Shown here: positions 9,645-18,381 of the stretch, piece by piece
Layout of the letters: every line of letters starts with the position of its first letter
Position numbering within the stretch: position 1 is the first letter of the stretch
Assembly: GCF_001277345.1 (NCBI RefSeq)
Contig: NZ_LIUT01000001.1
Span: forward strand, 2,751,699-2,815,698
Length of the DNA stretch: 64,000 nucleotides
DNA from: Paenibacillus solani
GTDB lineage: Bacteria > Bacillota > Bacilli > Paenibacillales > Paenibacillaceae
Reading direction: 5' to 3'
Position numbers and translations under genes: made by a program
Notes under the pieces: generated by a model
Database searches by the model: none
What the model saw: the letters and a program-made list of their open reading frames with translations, nothing else
What the model was told of the DNA's origin: nothing

Positions 9645-9823
9645 ATCGCTTCCCCCCTCTTCGATATCCATCCCATCAACGTTCAGGTCACGGTAAACTT
9701 CATATAGATAGCACACAGGACTATTTCTTGGCTTCCCAACATGCTGTGGTAAACTAATAGGTGCAGTCAAGTATATGCTGATATAATAAGAAGCATGAAT
9801 ATACGAATGAGGATGAGACAACT

Positions 9824-10126
9824 ATGGCATTCGGCATCTCGAAGCAGGAATTGCAGCAATGGAAGTTGAAGGTGAAGCAAGGAGACATCGCTTTTTTGAC
9901 TCATTACTGGTATGACAAACGGTTTCCACAGTTCAACACGGTGACCAAAGTGGGCTGCTCGGATATTCACCGTCTTCAGGATTGGTGCATATCCAACGGA
10001 CTTAACCCGGACTATATCCATTACCGCCTGCCTTACCCGCATTTTGATCTAATCGGTCCCAAACAAGCCGAGTTACTGCAGAAATATAACCTTACAGACC
10101 ATATCACAAGATTCGATCTAAAATAA
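9824..10126 (+). CDS. conserved hypothetical protein (YneQ-like)
   Basis: Small cytoplasmic protein of 100 residues, start ATG after GAGGATGAG. I recognise overall resemblance to B. subtilis YneQ: the N-terminus MAFGISKQELQQWK, then IAFLTHYWYDKRFP, VTKVGCSDIHRLQDW and a PHFDLIGP motif. No function is known. It is rich in His, Trp and Tyr and has one conserved-looking Cys. It stands alone, divergent from the ABM gene and convergent with the reductase gene. Confidence 0.75.
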   Translation: MAFGISKQELQQWKLKVKQGDIAFLTHYWYDKRFPQFNTVTKVGCSDIHRLQDWCISNGLNPDYIHYRLPYPHFDLIGPKQAELLQKYNLTDHITRFDLK

Positions 10127-10134
10127 AACAGAAG

Positions 10135-10188
10135 AACCGCCTGATCTCACGGTCATGAAGCATCGTTGCCGTGTCTGATCAGGCGGTT
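10135..10188. terminator. bidirectional terminator between YneQ-like and reductase genes
   Basis: AACCGCCTGATC pairs with GATCAGGCGGTT. There is an A-rich run before the stem and T-rich sequence after it, so it can serve both convergent genes. Confidence 0.8.
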
Positions 10189-10191
10189 TAT

Positions 10192-11127
10192 TTATTGATC
10201 CGTCCCGTTATTCATCTTCTTAAGAGCTTTATGAATCCAGATGGCTGCCACCGATCCGTCCCCCATCGCCACAGTGGACAATTCGGAATGGACACCCAGA
10301 TCACCTGCAACCCATAACAATTCGATATTCGTCATTTTGGTCCGGGGATCGGCTTTGACATGCCGGTTGTGCTCAAGCTCCGCTCCCAGCTGCTCAGCCA
10401 ACTCAGAATAGATCGTGTTTCCGCCAAAGGATATAAATCCCCGCTCGGCCGTCATTATGCTGCCATCCTCCAAAACGACGGCCGATAGGATACCGTCTTC
10501 CTCACAGCGAATCTCGGACACCTTCTTCTCAACATAGGGTATCTCAAGCTCCGCTAATTGAGACAGATATTCAGAAGATACAGACTTTCCTTCATGGTTG
10601 ATATAGATTAAATCCCCAGTTCGCTCCGATAACAGGACGGCCATGCTGGCTCCGTGATCCCCCGAGCCTATAACAATGGTCTTTCGATCCTGAATTTCAT
10701 ATCCATCACAATCGGGGCACACAAAGATGGATGTCCCGAGGGCAGAGATGAGTCCGGGAAGCTTGGGAAAGCGGTCCATCAAGCCTGTTGCGAGCAGCAA
10801 GGTTCTTGACTTGTATTGCTTTCCGTCTGTGCCGGTTAACACAAAATGCTGTGCTTGATCTCGTTCTGCCTTCCGGATATCATCATTTGCAAACGTTACG
10901 CCAACCGCTTCCGCTTGCTTTCGTCCTAGCTTCCTTAGCTCATCACCGGAGACCCCGTCCGGCCAACCGAGTATGTTACGGTAATTCTTGCAGAGGGTAG
11001 ACCGCCCCGTCCCACGGTCGATCACCAGAATGTTATGGACCGAGTATCGGCCCAATTGTATGGCTGCTTGCAGGCCGGCAATTCCTCCGCCAACGATAAT
11101 GCAATCCTTCACTTCGTTCTCCATCAT
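10192..11127 (-). CDS. FAD/NAD(P)-dependent disulfide reductase-like (thioredoxin reductase family)
   Basis: Flavoprotein of about 311 residues with the TrxR two-domain layout. The FAD dinucleotide fold is IIVGGGIAGLQAAI, the redox motif CPDCDGYE stands where TrxR has CATCDG, the NADP-binding GSGDHGASMA follows, and the C-terminal FAD motif is VAGDLG. It probably reduces a disulfide-containing or small-molecule partner; many lone homologues are annotated only as NAD(P)/FAD-dependent oxidoreductases. The start is uncertain. ATG at 11145 lacks a ribosome site, and ATG at 11127 has a weak one (AGTGGA). Confidence 0.82.
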   Translation of the reverse strand: MMENEVKDCIIVGGGIAGLQAAIQLGRYSVHNILVIDRGTGRSTLCKNYRNILGWPDGVSGDELRKLGRKQAEAVGVTFANDDIRKAERDQAQHFVLTGTDGKQYKSRTLLLATGLMDRFPKLPGLISALGTSIFVCPDCDGYEIQDRKTIVIGSGDHGASMAVLLSERTGDLIYINHEGKSVSSEYLSQLAELEIPYVEKKVSEIRCEEDGILSAVVLEDGSIMTAERGFISFGGNTIYSELAEQLGAELEHNRHVKADPRTKMTNIELLWVAGDLGVHSELSTVAMGDGSVAAIWIHKALKKMNNGTDQ

Positions 11128-11254
11128 ATATCCACTTTCACTCATTTCTATATAGTATTAAGGTTCGTTGCTCTACGAGCCAGCAAAGGCGATAAGAAGA
11201 CGTACACCCTAATACTTAACCAATCTGCAAGGATTTACTCCTGCACATCAAATA

Positions 11255-11279
11255 GACCTTGGCATCCTATGCCAAGGCC
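11255..11279 (-). terminator. terminator after chromate transporter gene
   Basis: CCTTGGCAT pairs with ATGCCAAGG just after the chrA stop. The U tract is poor. Confidence 0.6.
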
Positions 11280-11295
11280 TATGCTAAATTAGGCT

Positions 11296-12525
11296 CTACA
11301 GAAACAGTTGTCCAGCTAATGCACCGATGAGAACCACAAGCCACGGGGGGCATTTCCAGAACATCAGCATTCCGAACAGACCCGCCCCGATTACAAATTC
11401 TAACGGACTGTGGATGGAGGACGTCCATATGGGGTGATATAATGCCGCCAGCAATATCCCAACCACAGCAGCATTCATCCCTGTCAACACGCCTTGTAGC
11501 TTGGGATTGCTGCGCAGACTGTTCCAGAAGGGCATGGTCCCTGCGATCAACAGAAATCCAGGCAAAAAAATGGCCAGTGTAGCTATAATTCCACCGGGAA
11601 CTCCCGAAATCAAGACACCAAGGTAAGCGGCAAAAGTAAACAAGGGCCCAGGCACGGCTTGCGTCGCTCCGTAACCGGTTATGAAATCCTCTTTGGACAT
11701 CCAGCCGTTGAGAAGGACCTCATTCTCCAAGAGCGGCAGAACGACATGTCCGCCTCCGAATACAAGCGAGCCCGCACGGTAGAAGCTGTCTACAATCCCT
11801 ACCCACTGAAGATGAGTCATCCCGTTCAGGAGTGGCAGACCTATCAATAACAAAACAAACAGACCCAAACAACTAAGACCGGCTCTCCGACTCATTGGCA
11901 TTCGGATCACAGAGGCGTTTTCTTCGTTTACCTGCCGCTTAAACAGCCAGATCCCCGCTGCACCAGCAAGAGCAATTACCGCTACTTGAGAGATGGGACT
12001 CTGCCACAGAAGGACACTGGCCATCGCTATTAGCGCGATAGCTGCCCGAACGGGGCCAGAGGCCAGCTTGCCGGCCATGCCCAGTACCGCCTGTGCCACG
12101 ATGGCCACAGCAACAATTTTGAGACCTTGAATCCATCCTGACGAACCAGGGTCAAATGTTTGCATCACATAGGCAAAGAGCATCAGCATGAGCACAGACG
12201 GTAAGGTGAAGCCAAGCCAAGCAAGCAGACCGCCCCACAGCCCTGCTCTCATGATCCCCACACCAATACCTACTTGGCTGCTGGCTGGGCCGGGCAAGAA
12301 CTGGGCAAGTGCTACCAGATCCGCATAACTCTTCTCATCCAACCACTGTTTACGCCTTACATAAGTCTGGTGAAAATATCCAAGATGAGCAACTGGCCCT
12401 CCAAACGAAGTGAGCCCCAGCTGCAGAGCTGTCCACCAGGTTTCGTTCAATGCACGCCACTTGCCGGTTGGCTGCGTATTCCCTGTTTGGTTTTGTGCTT
12501 GGTCTATCTCTGTTTGCGAATTCAA
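11296..12525 (-). CDS. chrA: chromate ion transporter family (ChrA), two-domain form
   Basis: Membrane protein of 409 residues with the two homologous CHR domains of long-chain ChrA transporters. The first carries GLTSFGGPVAHLGYF and AQFLPGPASSQ. The second carries SLVFGGGHVVLPLL and ATQAVPGPLF. About ten membrane helices are evident. Known members export chromate, but many have other anion roles, so resistance is only inferred. The start is a TTG with GGGAG 9 nt upstream; the ATG in the ribosome-site region is in another frame. Single-gene unit with its own terminator. Confidence 0.88.
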   Translation of the reverse strand: MNSQTEIDQAQNQTGNTQPTGKWRALNETWWTALQLGLTSFGGPVAHLGYFHQTYVRRKQWLDEKSYADLVALAQFLPGPASSQVGIGVGIMRAGLWGGLLAWLGFTLPSVLMLMLFAYVMQTFDPGSSGWIQGLKIVAVAIVAQAVLGMAGKLASGPVRAAIALIAMASVLLWQSPISQVAVIALAGAAGIWLFKRQVNEENASVIRMPMSRRAGLSCLGLFVLLLIGLPLLNGMTHLQWVGIVDSFYRAGSLVFGGGHVVLPLLENEVLLNGWMSKEDFITGYGATQAVPGPLFTFAAYLGVLISGVPGGIIATLAIFLPGFLLIAGTMPFWNSLRSNPKLQGVLTGMNAAVVGILLAALYHPIWTSSIHSPLEFVIGAGLFGMLMFWKCPPWLVVLIGALAGQLFL

Positions 12526-12717
12526 ATATCATCGCTCCCTGTAAGCTTGATAAGAAAGAACATTAATCATTGTGCTTACTACTATGTATAGCGCATGATC
12601 AAATTTCAGATTATATGAAGACTGTTGTCCAATCTACCGCTTTATGTAAACGCCATGTAAAATCTTTTGAAATTGGGTGTTGATCTTAGGGAAACATGGT
12701 CAGACCATAAAACAAAA

Positions 12718-12748
12718 CGAACCATGGACTTGTGTGTCCATGGTTCGT
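12718..12748 (-). terminator. terminator after MFS gene
   Basis: A perfect ACGAACCATGGAC / GTCCATGGTTCGT stem is followed on the minus strand by TTTTGTTTTA. Confidence 0.85.
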
Positions 12749-12797
12749 TCCCAGGTTATTCCGCATGAATGATATTCGTTTGCGATTACTTTTCTAT

Positions 12798-14027
12798 TTA
12801 ACCTTTTTGCTTCTCATCATTCGGTACGGAGATATAGCCTGGCTTCGCTGCCATAAAACCGGTAATGAACAATACAACGACTGCGCCTGACAACAACGTC
12901 AACGGGATTCTCCATGCTCCCGTGGCATCATGCAAGAAACCGATAAGCAGCGGGCCGACAGCAGCCAATAAATACCCCAATGACTGCGCCATACCGGATA
13001 ACGCAGCGGCTTCTTGAGCGGTTTTGGTACGCAAGGTGAAGAACATCAAGCATAAACTGAAATTCGCACCACCCGAAATACCAACCAACATCACCCATAA
13101 AAGATTTAATGAGGACATTCCTGTTAATAAGCCGCCATAACCAATCAACATGCATAACGCCGAAATCGTCACGAGCAGCCGCTGGTTAGGGTTTCGCCCC
13201 GCCAACACAGGTATGATGAAGGAAAACGGCAGACTGACAAATTGAAGAATCGAGAGCATCCAGCCTGCAGCACTATAATCAATGCCCTGGCTCCGCAGAA
13301 TCTCAGGCAGCCAGGAGATGTTTACATAGAACGTAAACGATTGAAGCCCCATAAACAAAGTAATATACCAAGCAAGTGGTGATTTAAACACACTTTGCTG
13401 TTTGGGCCCAGCAGAGCTTACTTCAACGGCTTTTCCCGAACGACCACGCCGGATCATCCATACCACACTCGCTATTACAGACAACGATGCCCATAAGATA
13501 AGCGAGCCCTGCCATCCAAGCCCTGCTTGTGTAGCCAACGGAATACTTAAACCGGACGCGATCGCTGCAAGCAGGTTCATCGAGGCAGAGTATGTGCCTG
13601 TCATTAATCCGATATGCCGTGGAAAATCCCGTTTGACCAGACTCGGGAGCAGCACATTACCTACCGCTATAGCCATACCGAGGAATGCGGTACCTAACAA
13701 CAGTGTATATGACGAGGAGATCGAGCGAATGCCAATACCAATCGTCAAAACGACCATGCTCAGCAGCAGGGTTGTTTCCAGCCCCCACTTCTTGGCCATG
13801 GTCGGTGCCAGCGGTGATAATAAAGCGAACGCTAATAACGGTAATGTGGTCAACATCCCGGCCAAAGTGCTCGAGATGCCCGTATCTTCGCGAATGATCC
13901 CGATCAGCGGGCCCACCGAAGTAATCGCTGCTCTCAGATTAATGGCAATAAGAATGATACCTGCAAAGGCCAGCCATGTACGCCCTGCTGAATGTGTAGC
14001 TTGATCTAAAGAATTTCTTGATGTCAT
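12798..14027 (-). CDS. MFS transporter, CynX/NimT (YeaN) type
   Basis: Protein of 409 residues and twelve membrane helices of the major facilitator superfamily. The N-terminal helix LIAINLRAAITSVGPLI and the loop around LAPTMAKKWGLE are typical of the CynX/NimT group (cyanate, nitroimidazole or related anion transport). Direction and substrate cannot be told. ATG at 14027 has AAGGAG 8 nt upstream. A 12-bp palindrome lies about 72 nt upstream and could be an operator. Confidence 0.85.
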   Translation of the reverse strand: MTSRNSLDQATHSAGRTWLAFAGIILIAINLRAAITSVGPLIGIIREDTGISSTLAGMLTTLPLLAFALLSPLAPTMAKKWGLETTLLLSMVVLTIGIGIRSISSSYTLLLGTAFLGMAIAVGNVLLPSLVKRDFPRHIGLMTGTYSASMNLLAAIASGLSIPLATQAGLGWQGSLILWASLSVIASVVWMIRRGRSGKAVEVSSAGPKQQSVFKSPLAWYITLFMGLQSFTFYVNISWLPEILRSQGIDYSAAGWMLSILQFVSLPFSFIIPVLAGRNPNQRLLVTISALCMLIGYGGLLTGMSSLNLLWVMLVGISGGANFSLCLMFFTLRTKTAQEAAALSGMAQSLGYLLAAVGPLLIGFLHDATGAWRIPLTLLSGAVVVLFITGFMAAKPGYISVPNDEKQKG

Positions 14028-14098
14028 GACATGGACTCCTTACTGTAAACCAATATGCAAAAACAGACTTATCCGAGTTTATCATAAAGCTGGCTTTA

Positions 14099-14110
14099 AG
14101 GCTATAGCCT
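14099..14110. promoter_or_regulatory. 12-bp palindrome upstream of MFS gene
   Basis: AGGCTATAGCCT is a perfect palindrome about 72 nt upstream of the MFS start and just upstream of a TATGAT that could be its -10. It could be an operator; no regulator gene is adjacent. Confidence 0.35.
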
Positions 14111-14193
14111 ACGGTTCCATCATGACTGTCTACGCATCATATGTTACCCGTCGAAGGTCGTTCGAAAACCTGGAAACTTCAGAACATACCGCC

Positions 14194-15561
14194 CTATACA
14201 ACAGGGCTCCAAGCATAAACGGATAATTTTTGAACGGCACCAATTAATTCATCATACCGTCTTAGTATTTCCTCGGATGATGAATGACGGAACTGCTCAA
14301 AAATCCCCATGCACCGCAGCATTCCATTATCACTTTTGATCCTTATGGAATACTCAAGGGAGTCCAGAATATAGGATAATCCACGATCGTACTGTTTTGA
14401 ATTCAAATAGTATATTCCTAACTCAGCCAGAAGGCGTGTATAACGGCTCATTGTAACTTGCTCGCTGATCGTGCTGATTTGATTTTTCTGAGGTCTATAA
14501 TGCAGATGCTCTTTAAAGCGATCCAAAATAGGATCAACATGAAGTTGGTAACGATTAGCGGCAATCATAATGCTGCATATAGCCAAAAAAATCTCATCTT
14601 CTCTTGATGCGACATAGTCCACATACTTCTTTAGGACATCTAGCTGACCACTCATCAGGCCAAACAGATATCGGTTAGCTTCTGCCCATTCCCTAAACTG
14701 TTCAATAATTTTACATTCATCTTCCGTAGGTTTTTTAATAAAGTCTGGTTTTTCATATAAACCTACATAGTACAAAGCTTGTTCATAATCCCTGCATTCA
14801 TAATAATGACCTGCTCGTATTAAATAAGAGTAAAGTATATAGAATATGTGAGGATGTCTGCCTTGATATCCACTGTGTGGATTCTCATATCCTGCCATGG
14901 CCTTAGATCCCATTCTCACTGCTAAAGAAGCCGCTTTATCCCATTGTGTTAGTGAAACATAAATATTGATTAAATTTTGATATGCATCGAGTTGGTAGCT
15001 TTCATTCAACCTTTCAATGTATGGCTCGAATAATACCACTGCTTGCCAATTCGTCTCTTGATTATCGCTTGAGCTATGTAGGAAAAGACGATAATGACAG
15101 AGGGCTAACCTCTCAGAGTGCTGGAACTTCTCACTCTCAGCCACACATTCATACAGAATTGCAGCAGCTTTGTATTTTTCCTCGTTATAGAAGGTTTCAG
15201 CTAAATCGAATAACATCGGTGCATAAGTAATGTTCTCCATCGTCATCCGCGCGGCTACATGAAGACAATCCAGTTTATTTAATGTAGCACATCGTTCAAG
15301 AAAAGCTCCTAAACGCCTCCAGTCAGGGGTTGTATGAAATATACATTCGTAAATGTAACGATCATAAAAATGTCCATCTGTCAGTCCCATGCTCTCAGTG
15401 ATGCGATCAATTTGATTCACCGACATGGGACGATTTCCATTCAGAATACTGCTTAACGATCCACTATTAATACTGGATAATCTCGCTAACTGATTAATAG
15501 TCATATTATTATCTTCCATAAATTCTGTGATCTCGTGGCGAATCGTTGCTGTCATTATCAC
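14194..15561 (-). CDS. RRNPP-like (AloR/AimR-like) HTH-TPR peptide receptor, copy C
   Basis: Intracellular regulator of about 455 residues. An N-terminal HTH (about 8-65: MTINQLARLSSINSGSLSSIL) has a helix set typical of XRE proteins. It is joined to a long helical repeat domain of degenerate TPRs (about 85-450). This is the architecture of the RRNPP receptors that bind secreted signalling peptides. The start is probably GTG at 15561, 8 nt after a GGGGGG site. It is about 40 nt downstream of copy B. Its C-terminal 70 residues are nearly identical to copy B, indicating recent duplication. Unlike copy A it has no signal-peptide-bearing small ORF at its 3' end. Peptide sensing is inferred by family. 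Confidence 0.78.
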   Translation of the reverse strand: MIMTATIRHEITEFMEDNNMTINQLARLSSINSGSLSSILNGNRPMSVNQIDRITESMGLTDGHFYDRYIYECIFHTTPDWRRLGAFLERCATLNKLDCLHVAARMTMENITYAPMLFDLAETFYNEEKYKAAAILYECVAESEKFQHSERLALCHYRLFLHSSSDNQETNWQAVVLFEPYIERLNESYQLDAYQNLINIYVSLTQWDKAASLAVRMGSKAMAGYENPHSGYQGRHPHIFYILYSYLIRAGHYYECRDYEQALYYVGLYEKPDFIKKPTEDECKIIEQFREWAEANRYLFGLMSGQLDVLKKYVDYVASREDEIFLAICSIMIAANRYQLHVDPILDRFKEHLHYRPQKNQISTISEQVTMSRYTRLLAELGIYYLNSKQYDRGLSYILDSLEYSIRIKSDNGMLRCMGIFEQFRHSSSEEILRRYDELIGAVQKLSVYAWSPVV

Positions 15562-15602
15562 ATAAACAACCCCCCAGAAAAAGCCCATAATTAGTATTTC
15601 AC

Positions 15603-16418
15603 TTACACTTGAGGGCTCCAAGCATACACGGATAATTTTTGGACTTCACGTATTAATTTATCATACCGTTTTAGTATGTCCTCGGATGATGAATGACGGA
15701 ATTGCTCAAATATCCCCATACACCGCAGCATCCCATTATCACTTTTAATTCTTATGGAATACTCGAGACTATCGAGTATATAGGATAAACCGCTGTCATA
15801 CTGTTTGGAATTCAAATAGTATATCCCTAACTCTGATAAGAGGCGATTATAACGACTGATTGTAACATGCTCGCTGATCTTACCCAGTTGGTTTTTCTGC
15901 GGGTTATAGGTTTGATACTTAGAAAACTGCTCCAAGATATGATCTATGTTGAAATGATGACGATTCGCTGCTACCACCACATTACATAAGGCCGCGAAGA
16001 TTTCATCTTTTCTCGTTTTTATATAGTTCACATATTCCTCAACAGCTTCTGAATATCCAGACATCATCCGATATAGGTACCTATTTGCTTTTGCCCAATC
16101 TTTAAACTGAGAGATTATTATTTGTTCCTGTTCGGAAGGAGCGATTATCCAATCCGGATATTCGTATAAAGATATAAAATTTAATGCTTCTTCAAAGTTT
16201 CCAGCTTCTCTACAGACTTTAGCTTGAATTAGATAAGAATAAAGTATATAAGAAATTACCGGTTTTTCTTGACCATCGTGCAAGATTGTGATCCTTCTAT
16301 TATTATTATAATGCAATCTAGCTATGTGACCCATTTTTCTAGCAAGGACTTTCACAGTATTCCACTGCGAATCGTGGCTGACGTTTCCAATCAACAACAC
16401 CCCCTGATGGAAAACCAA
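15603..16418 (-). pseudogene. RRNPP-like receptor copy B, HTH deleted (remnant or TPR-only protein)
   Basis: The frame encodes only the C-terminal half (about 250 residues) of the receptor family seen in copies A and C. The DNA just upstream still resembles the start of the other copies: a G-rich ribosome site, then a degenerate MTATIR codon set where the ATG has become ACG. It then jumps within the same stretch to the middle of the protein (QWNTVK). This removes about 200 codons including the HTH and changes frame. A GTG/TTG near 16410 after GGGGG could still allow translation of a Rap-like TPR-only protein. Its own promoter is intact, so expression is possible. Confidence 0.75.
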
Positions 16419-16445
16419 GTATTAGTATGAGTAACAATTAATTAC

Positions 16446-16474
16446 ATGCTATTATTTTACATTAACAAGGTCAA
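16446..16474 (-). promoter_or_regulatory. sigma-A-type promoter of receptor copy B
   Basis: TTGACC, 17-nt spacer, TAGCAT on the minus strand, about 30 nt upstream of the copy B frame. The bases around the -35 (ACTATTGACC) are the same as in the copy A promoter. Confidence 0.65.
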
Positions 16475-16536
16475 TAGTGACAATGAACAGAATGAAATAT
16501 AAGTATATTTAAAGCAAACAATTTCCTGAATAATAG

Positions 16537-16563
16537 AAAAAAGCTTCCGAAGATTGGAAGCTT
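16537..16563 (-). terminator. terminator after pheromone gene
   Basis: AAGCTTCC / GGAAGCTT stem with a 7-nt loop, followed by a U-run on the minus strand, 43 nt after the peptide stop. It ends the receptor-peptide unit before the promoter of copy B. Confidence 0.85.
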
Positions 16564-16605
16564 AGAACTCTCTAAAACATATTCTTAGTTGGTTTGTAAT
16601 ACTAA

Positions 16606-16755
16606 TTATGTACCAGATGATCCAAATCCATGGGTCGACAATGTTGAAATTTCGCCTGGCTGTTTGTCACTGTCGATAGGAGGAGTTAGTGTTGGAAGAA
16701 TAACAGCCAGAGTAAAACTAAAGGTAACTAGCAGAGAAACCAATTTTTTTCTCAT
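16606..16755 (-). CDS. secreted pro-pheromone peptide (Phr/AloP-like), 49 aa
   Basis: Small gene overlapping the last 38 nt of receptor copy A in another frame. It encodes MRKK, then a hydrophobic helix (LVSLLVTFSFTLAVIL), a PTLTPP turn suited to signal peptidase, and a short polar tail ending STLSTHGFGSSGT. That is the layout of exported pro-peptides (Phr, PapR, AimP, AloP) whose C-terminal fragment is the signal. The ATG follows GAGGTG about 10 nt upstream, and a clean terminator follows. Position 3' of and overlapping its receptor mirrors rap-phr pairs. The HGxG stretch recalls AloP peptides described in Paenibacillus polymyxa, as I remember them. Mature peptide boundaries are not known. 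Confidence 0.85.
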   Translation of the reverse strand: MRKKLVSLLVTFSFTLAVILPTLTPPIDSDKQPGEISTLSTHGFGSSGT

Positions 16756-18106
16756 TTAACTTTTGCACCTCGCTAACTAAGATAGTATAACGATTTTGTG
16801 TTTCAATCGATGACATGTGACGATACTGTTCAAATACCCCCATACATCTAAGCATACCGTTATTACTGTTAATTTTAATTGAATTACACAAACTTTCCAA
16901 TACAAAATCTAAACCTTTATCAAATTGTTCTGAATTTATAAAGTAAATCCCTAGTTCAGCCAATAATCGTGTATACCTCTCTAGTGTTACTTGCTCACTA
17001 ACTTTACCGATGTTGTTCCATTGTGGTTTATAGATTAGGTAATCTTGAAATTTTTCCAAGATATGATCCACTTTAAACTTATGCCGATTTGCTGCGATCA
17101 TTATGTTACACAATGCGAGAAAAATCTCATCTTCACGTGTTGAGACGTATTCTACATAATCAGAAAGAACTTCAATTTGTCCGACCATTAACTGATACAC
17201 ATATCTGTTAGCAACAGCCCATTCTTTAAACTGATCAATTATCATTAATTCTTTATTGTCAGTGTTCTTTGTCCATATAGGATCTTCGTATTGTGATACA
17301 TAATATAGTGCCTTTTCGTATTCACCACGTTCGCTAAAGCTGGCTTCTAATGATAAATTTGCATATAATATATAGAAAATAAGAGGATTTTTCCTTTTCA
17401 CTTCATATTTTATTTCGGTTTGATTGTAATTATATTCAATTTTAGCTTTATGTAACATTTGCCCAGCAAATTCCTCAACTTTATCCCAACGATGGATAGA
17501 CCCATTTACGTTTATCAAATCCACTAATGCATCCAATTGATATACTTCATCTAATCGATCAATATAAGGCTCAAAATATACGGCAGCCCTCAAGTTAGCT
17601 TCCTGATCATCTGAGAGCCCAAGCTTAAACAACCGATACTGACACAGGGCCAAGCGCTCCGAATGCTGAAATCGTTCGCTTTCAGCAACACTCTTATAGA
17701 GTATTACAGCCGCCTCACGCTTTCCCTCTTTGAAAAAATGCTCCGCCGTATCGAATAACAAAGACGCATAGGAAGTGCTATCCATGGTCAATCGGACACA
17801 CTGATCCAGACAATCCAGCTTCCCAAGCTCTGCACAACGGTGGAGAAATGGCCCTAAGCGACGCCAATCCGGGGTAGCATGAAAGATACATTCATTTATG
17901 TATAAATCGTAAAAATAACCCTCTTCCAAACTCATGGCCTCTGTTATTCGATCTAATTGGTGCATGGAAATCGGCCGATTCCCATTGAGAATATTGCTCA
18001 GCGTGCCGCTGTTAACCTCAGAAATCTCGGCAAACCGATTAATTGTTAATTCGTTTTTATGTAAAAAGCCTTCAATTTGTTCTCGAATCGTGGCAGTCAT
18101 CACCAA
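16718..18106 (-). CDS. RRNPP-like (AloR/AimR-like) HTH-TPR peptide receptor, copy A
   Basis: Intracellular regulator of about 460 residues with an N-terminal HTH (about 12-65: LTINRFAEISEVNSGTLSNIL) and a long C-terminal array of TPR-like helical pairs. The family signature HATPDWRRLGPFLHRC follows the HTH. The frame opens TTG-GTG-ATG with GGTGG upstream; spacing favours the TTG at 18106. It has its own promoter (TTGACC-17-TATGAT). The pro-peptide gene overlaps its 3' end, so the two are co-transcribed and translationally coupled. The likely job is to bind the re-imported peptide and switch DNA binding. The targets are unknown. Confidence 0.85.
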   Translation of the reverse strand: MVMTATIREQIEGFLHKNELTINRFAEISEVNSGTLSNILNGNRPISMHQLDRITEAMSLEEGYFYDLYINECIFHATPDWRRLGPFLHRCAELGKLDCLDQCVRLTMDSTSYASLLFDTAEHFFKEGKREAAVILYKSVAESERFQHSERLALCQYRLFKLGLSDDQEANLRAAVYFEPYIDRLDEVYQLDALVDLINVNGSIHRWDKVEEFAGQMLHKAKIEYNYNQTEIKYEVKRKNPLIFYILYANLSLEASFSERGEYEKALYYVSQYEDPIWTKNTDNKELMIIDQFKEWAVANRYVYQLMVGQIEVLSDYVEYVSTREDEIFLALCNIMIAANRHKFKVDHILEKFQDYLIYKPQWNNIGKVSEQVTLERYTRLLAELGIYFINSEQFDKGLDFVLESLCNSIKINSNNGMLRCMGVFEQYRHMSSIETQNRYTILVSEVQKLNEKKIGFSASYL

Positions 18107-18126
18107 GCTAACACCACCTTAGTATA

Positions 18127-18147
18127 TAAACCAAATATTAGTATATT
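18127..18147 (-). repeat. leader motif shared by the three receptor copies
   Basis: ATACTAATATTTGG lies just upstream of the ribosome site of copy A. The copies are ATACTAATACTTGG at copy B (about 16414-16428) and ATACTAATTATGGG at copy C (about 15584-15597). In copy A it overlaps an AAATAT-TAGT-ATATTT inverted repeat. Candidate autoregulatory site. Confidence 0.5.
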
Positions 18148-18159
18148 TTTCTATATCCT

Positions 18160-18188
18160 ATCATATTGATTAATATTCCAGCGGTCAA
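18160..18188 (-). promoter_or_regulatory. sigma-A promoter of receptor copy A
   Basis: TTGACC, 17-nt spacer, TATGAT on the minus strand, about 55 nt upstream of the start. A TACTAATA-type stretch follows in the leader. Confidence 0.75.
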
Positions 18189-18275
18189 TAGTTATTTCCG
18201 ACATATATTTTATTAATAATTTAAAAAGAATGACATCTCATTTTACATTCTTATAGATCTACTCATGAATCCAAC

Positions 18276-18308
18276 AAAAAACGTTCCGCAATTCCCGGAA
18301 CGCTTTTT
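18276..18308 (-). terminator. terminator after ABC ATPase gene
   Basis: CGTTCCG / CGGAACG stem, followed by a run of U on the minus strand. Confidence 0.8.
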
Positions 18309-18381
18309 GTATTTAACTCATCGAGATTCAACAATTGTATTCTTTGCTCGAACCATAACGACACTTCATCTAGAACAAGTA

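Noticed and set aside
13402..14004. 200-codon plus-strand frame
   Set aside because: Antisense shadow of the MFS transporter, with no family resemblance and no ribosome site.
14120..14213. 28-codon frame at the 3' end of receptor copy C, tested as a second pro-peptide
   Set aside because: Its N-terminus lacks a basic-hydrophobic signal and the tail is charged, unlike the copy A peptide.
15610..15640. Short frame at the 3' end of receptor copy B, tested as pro-peptide
   Set aside because: It stops after 8 codons.
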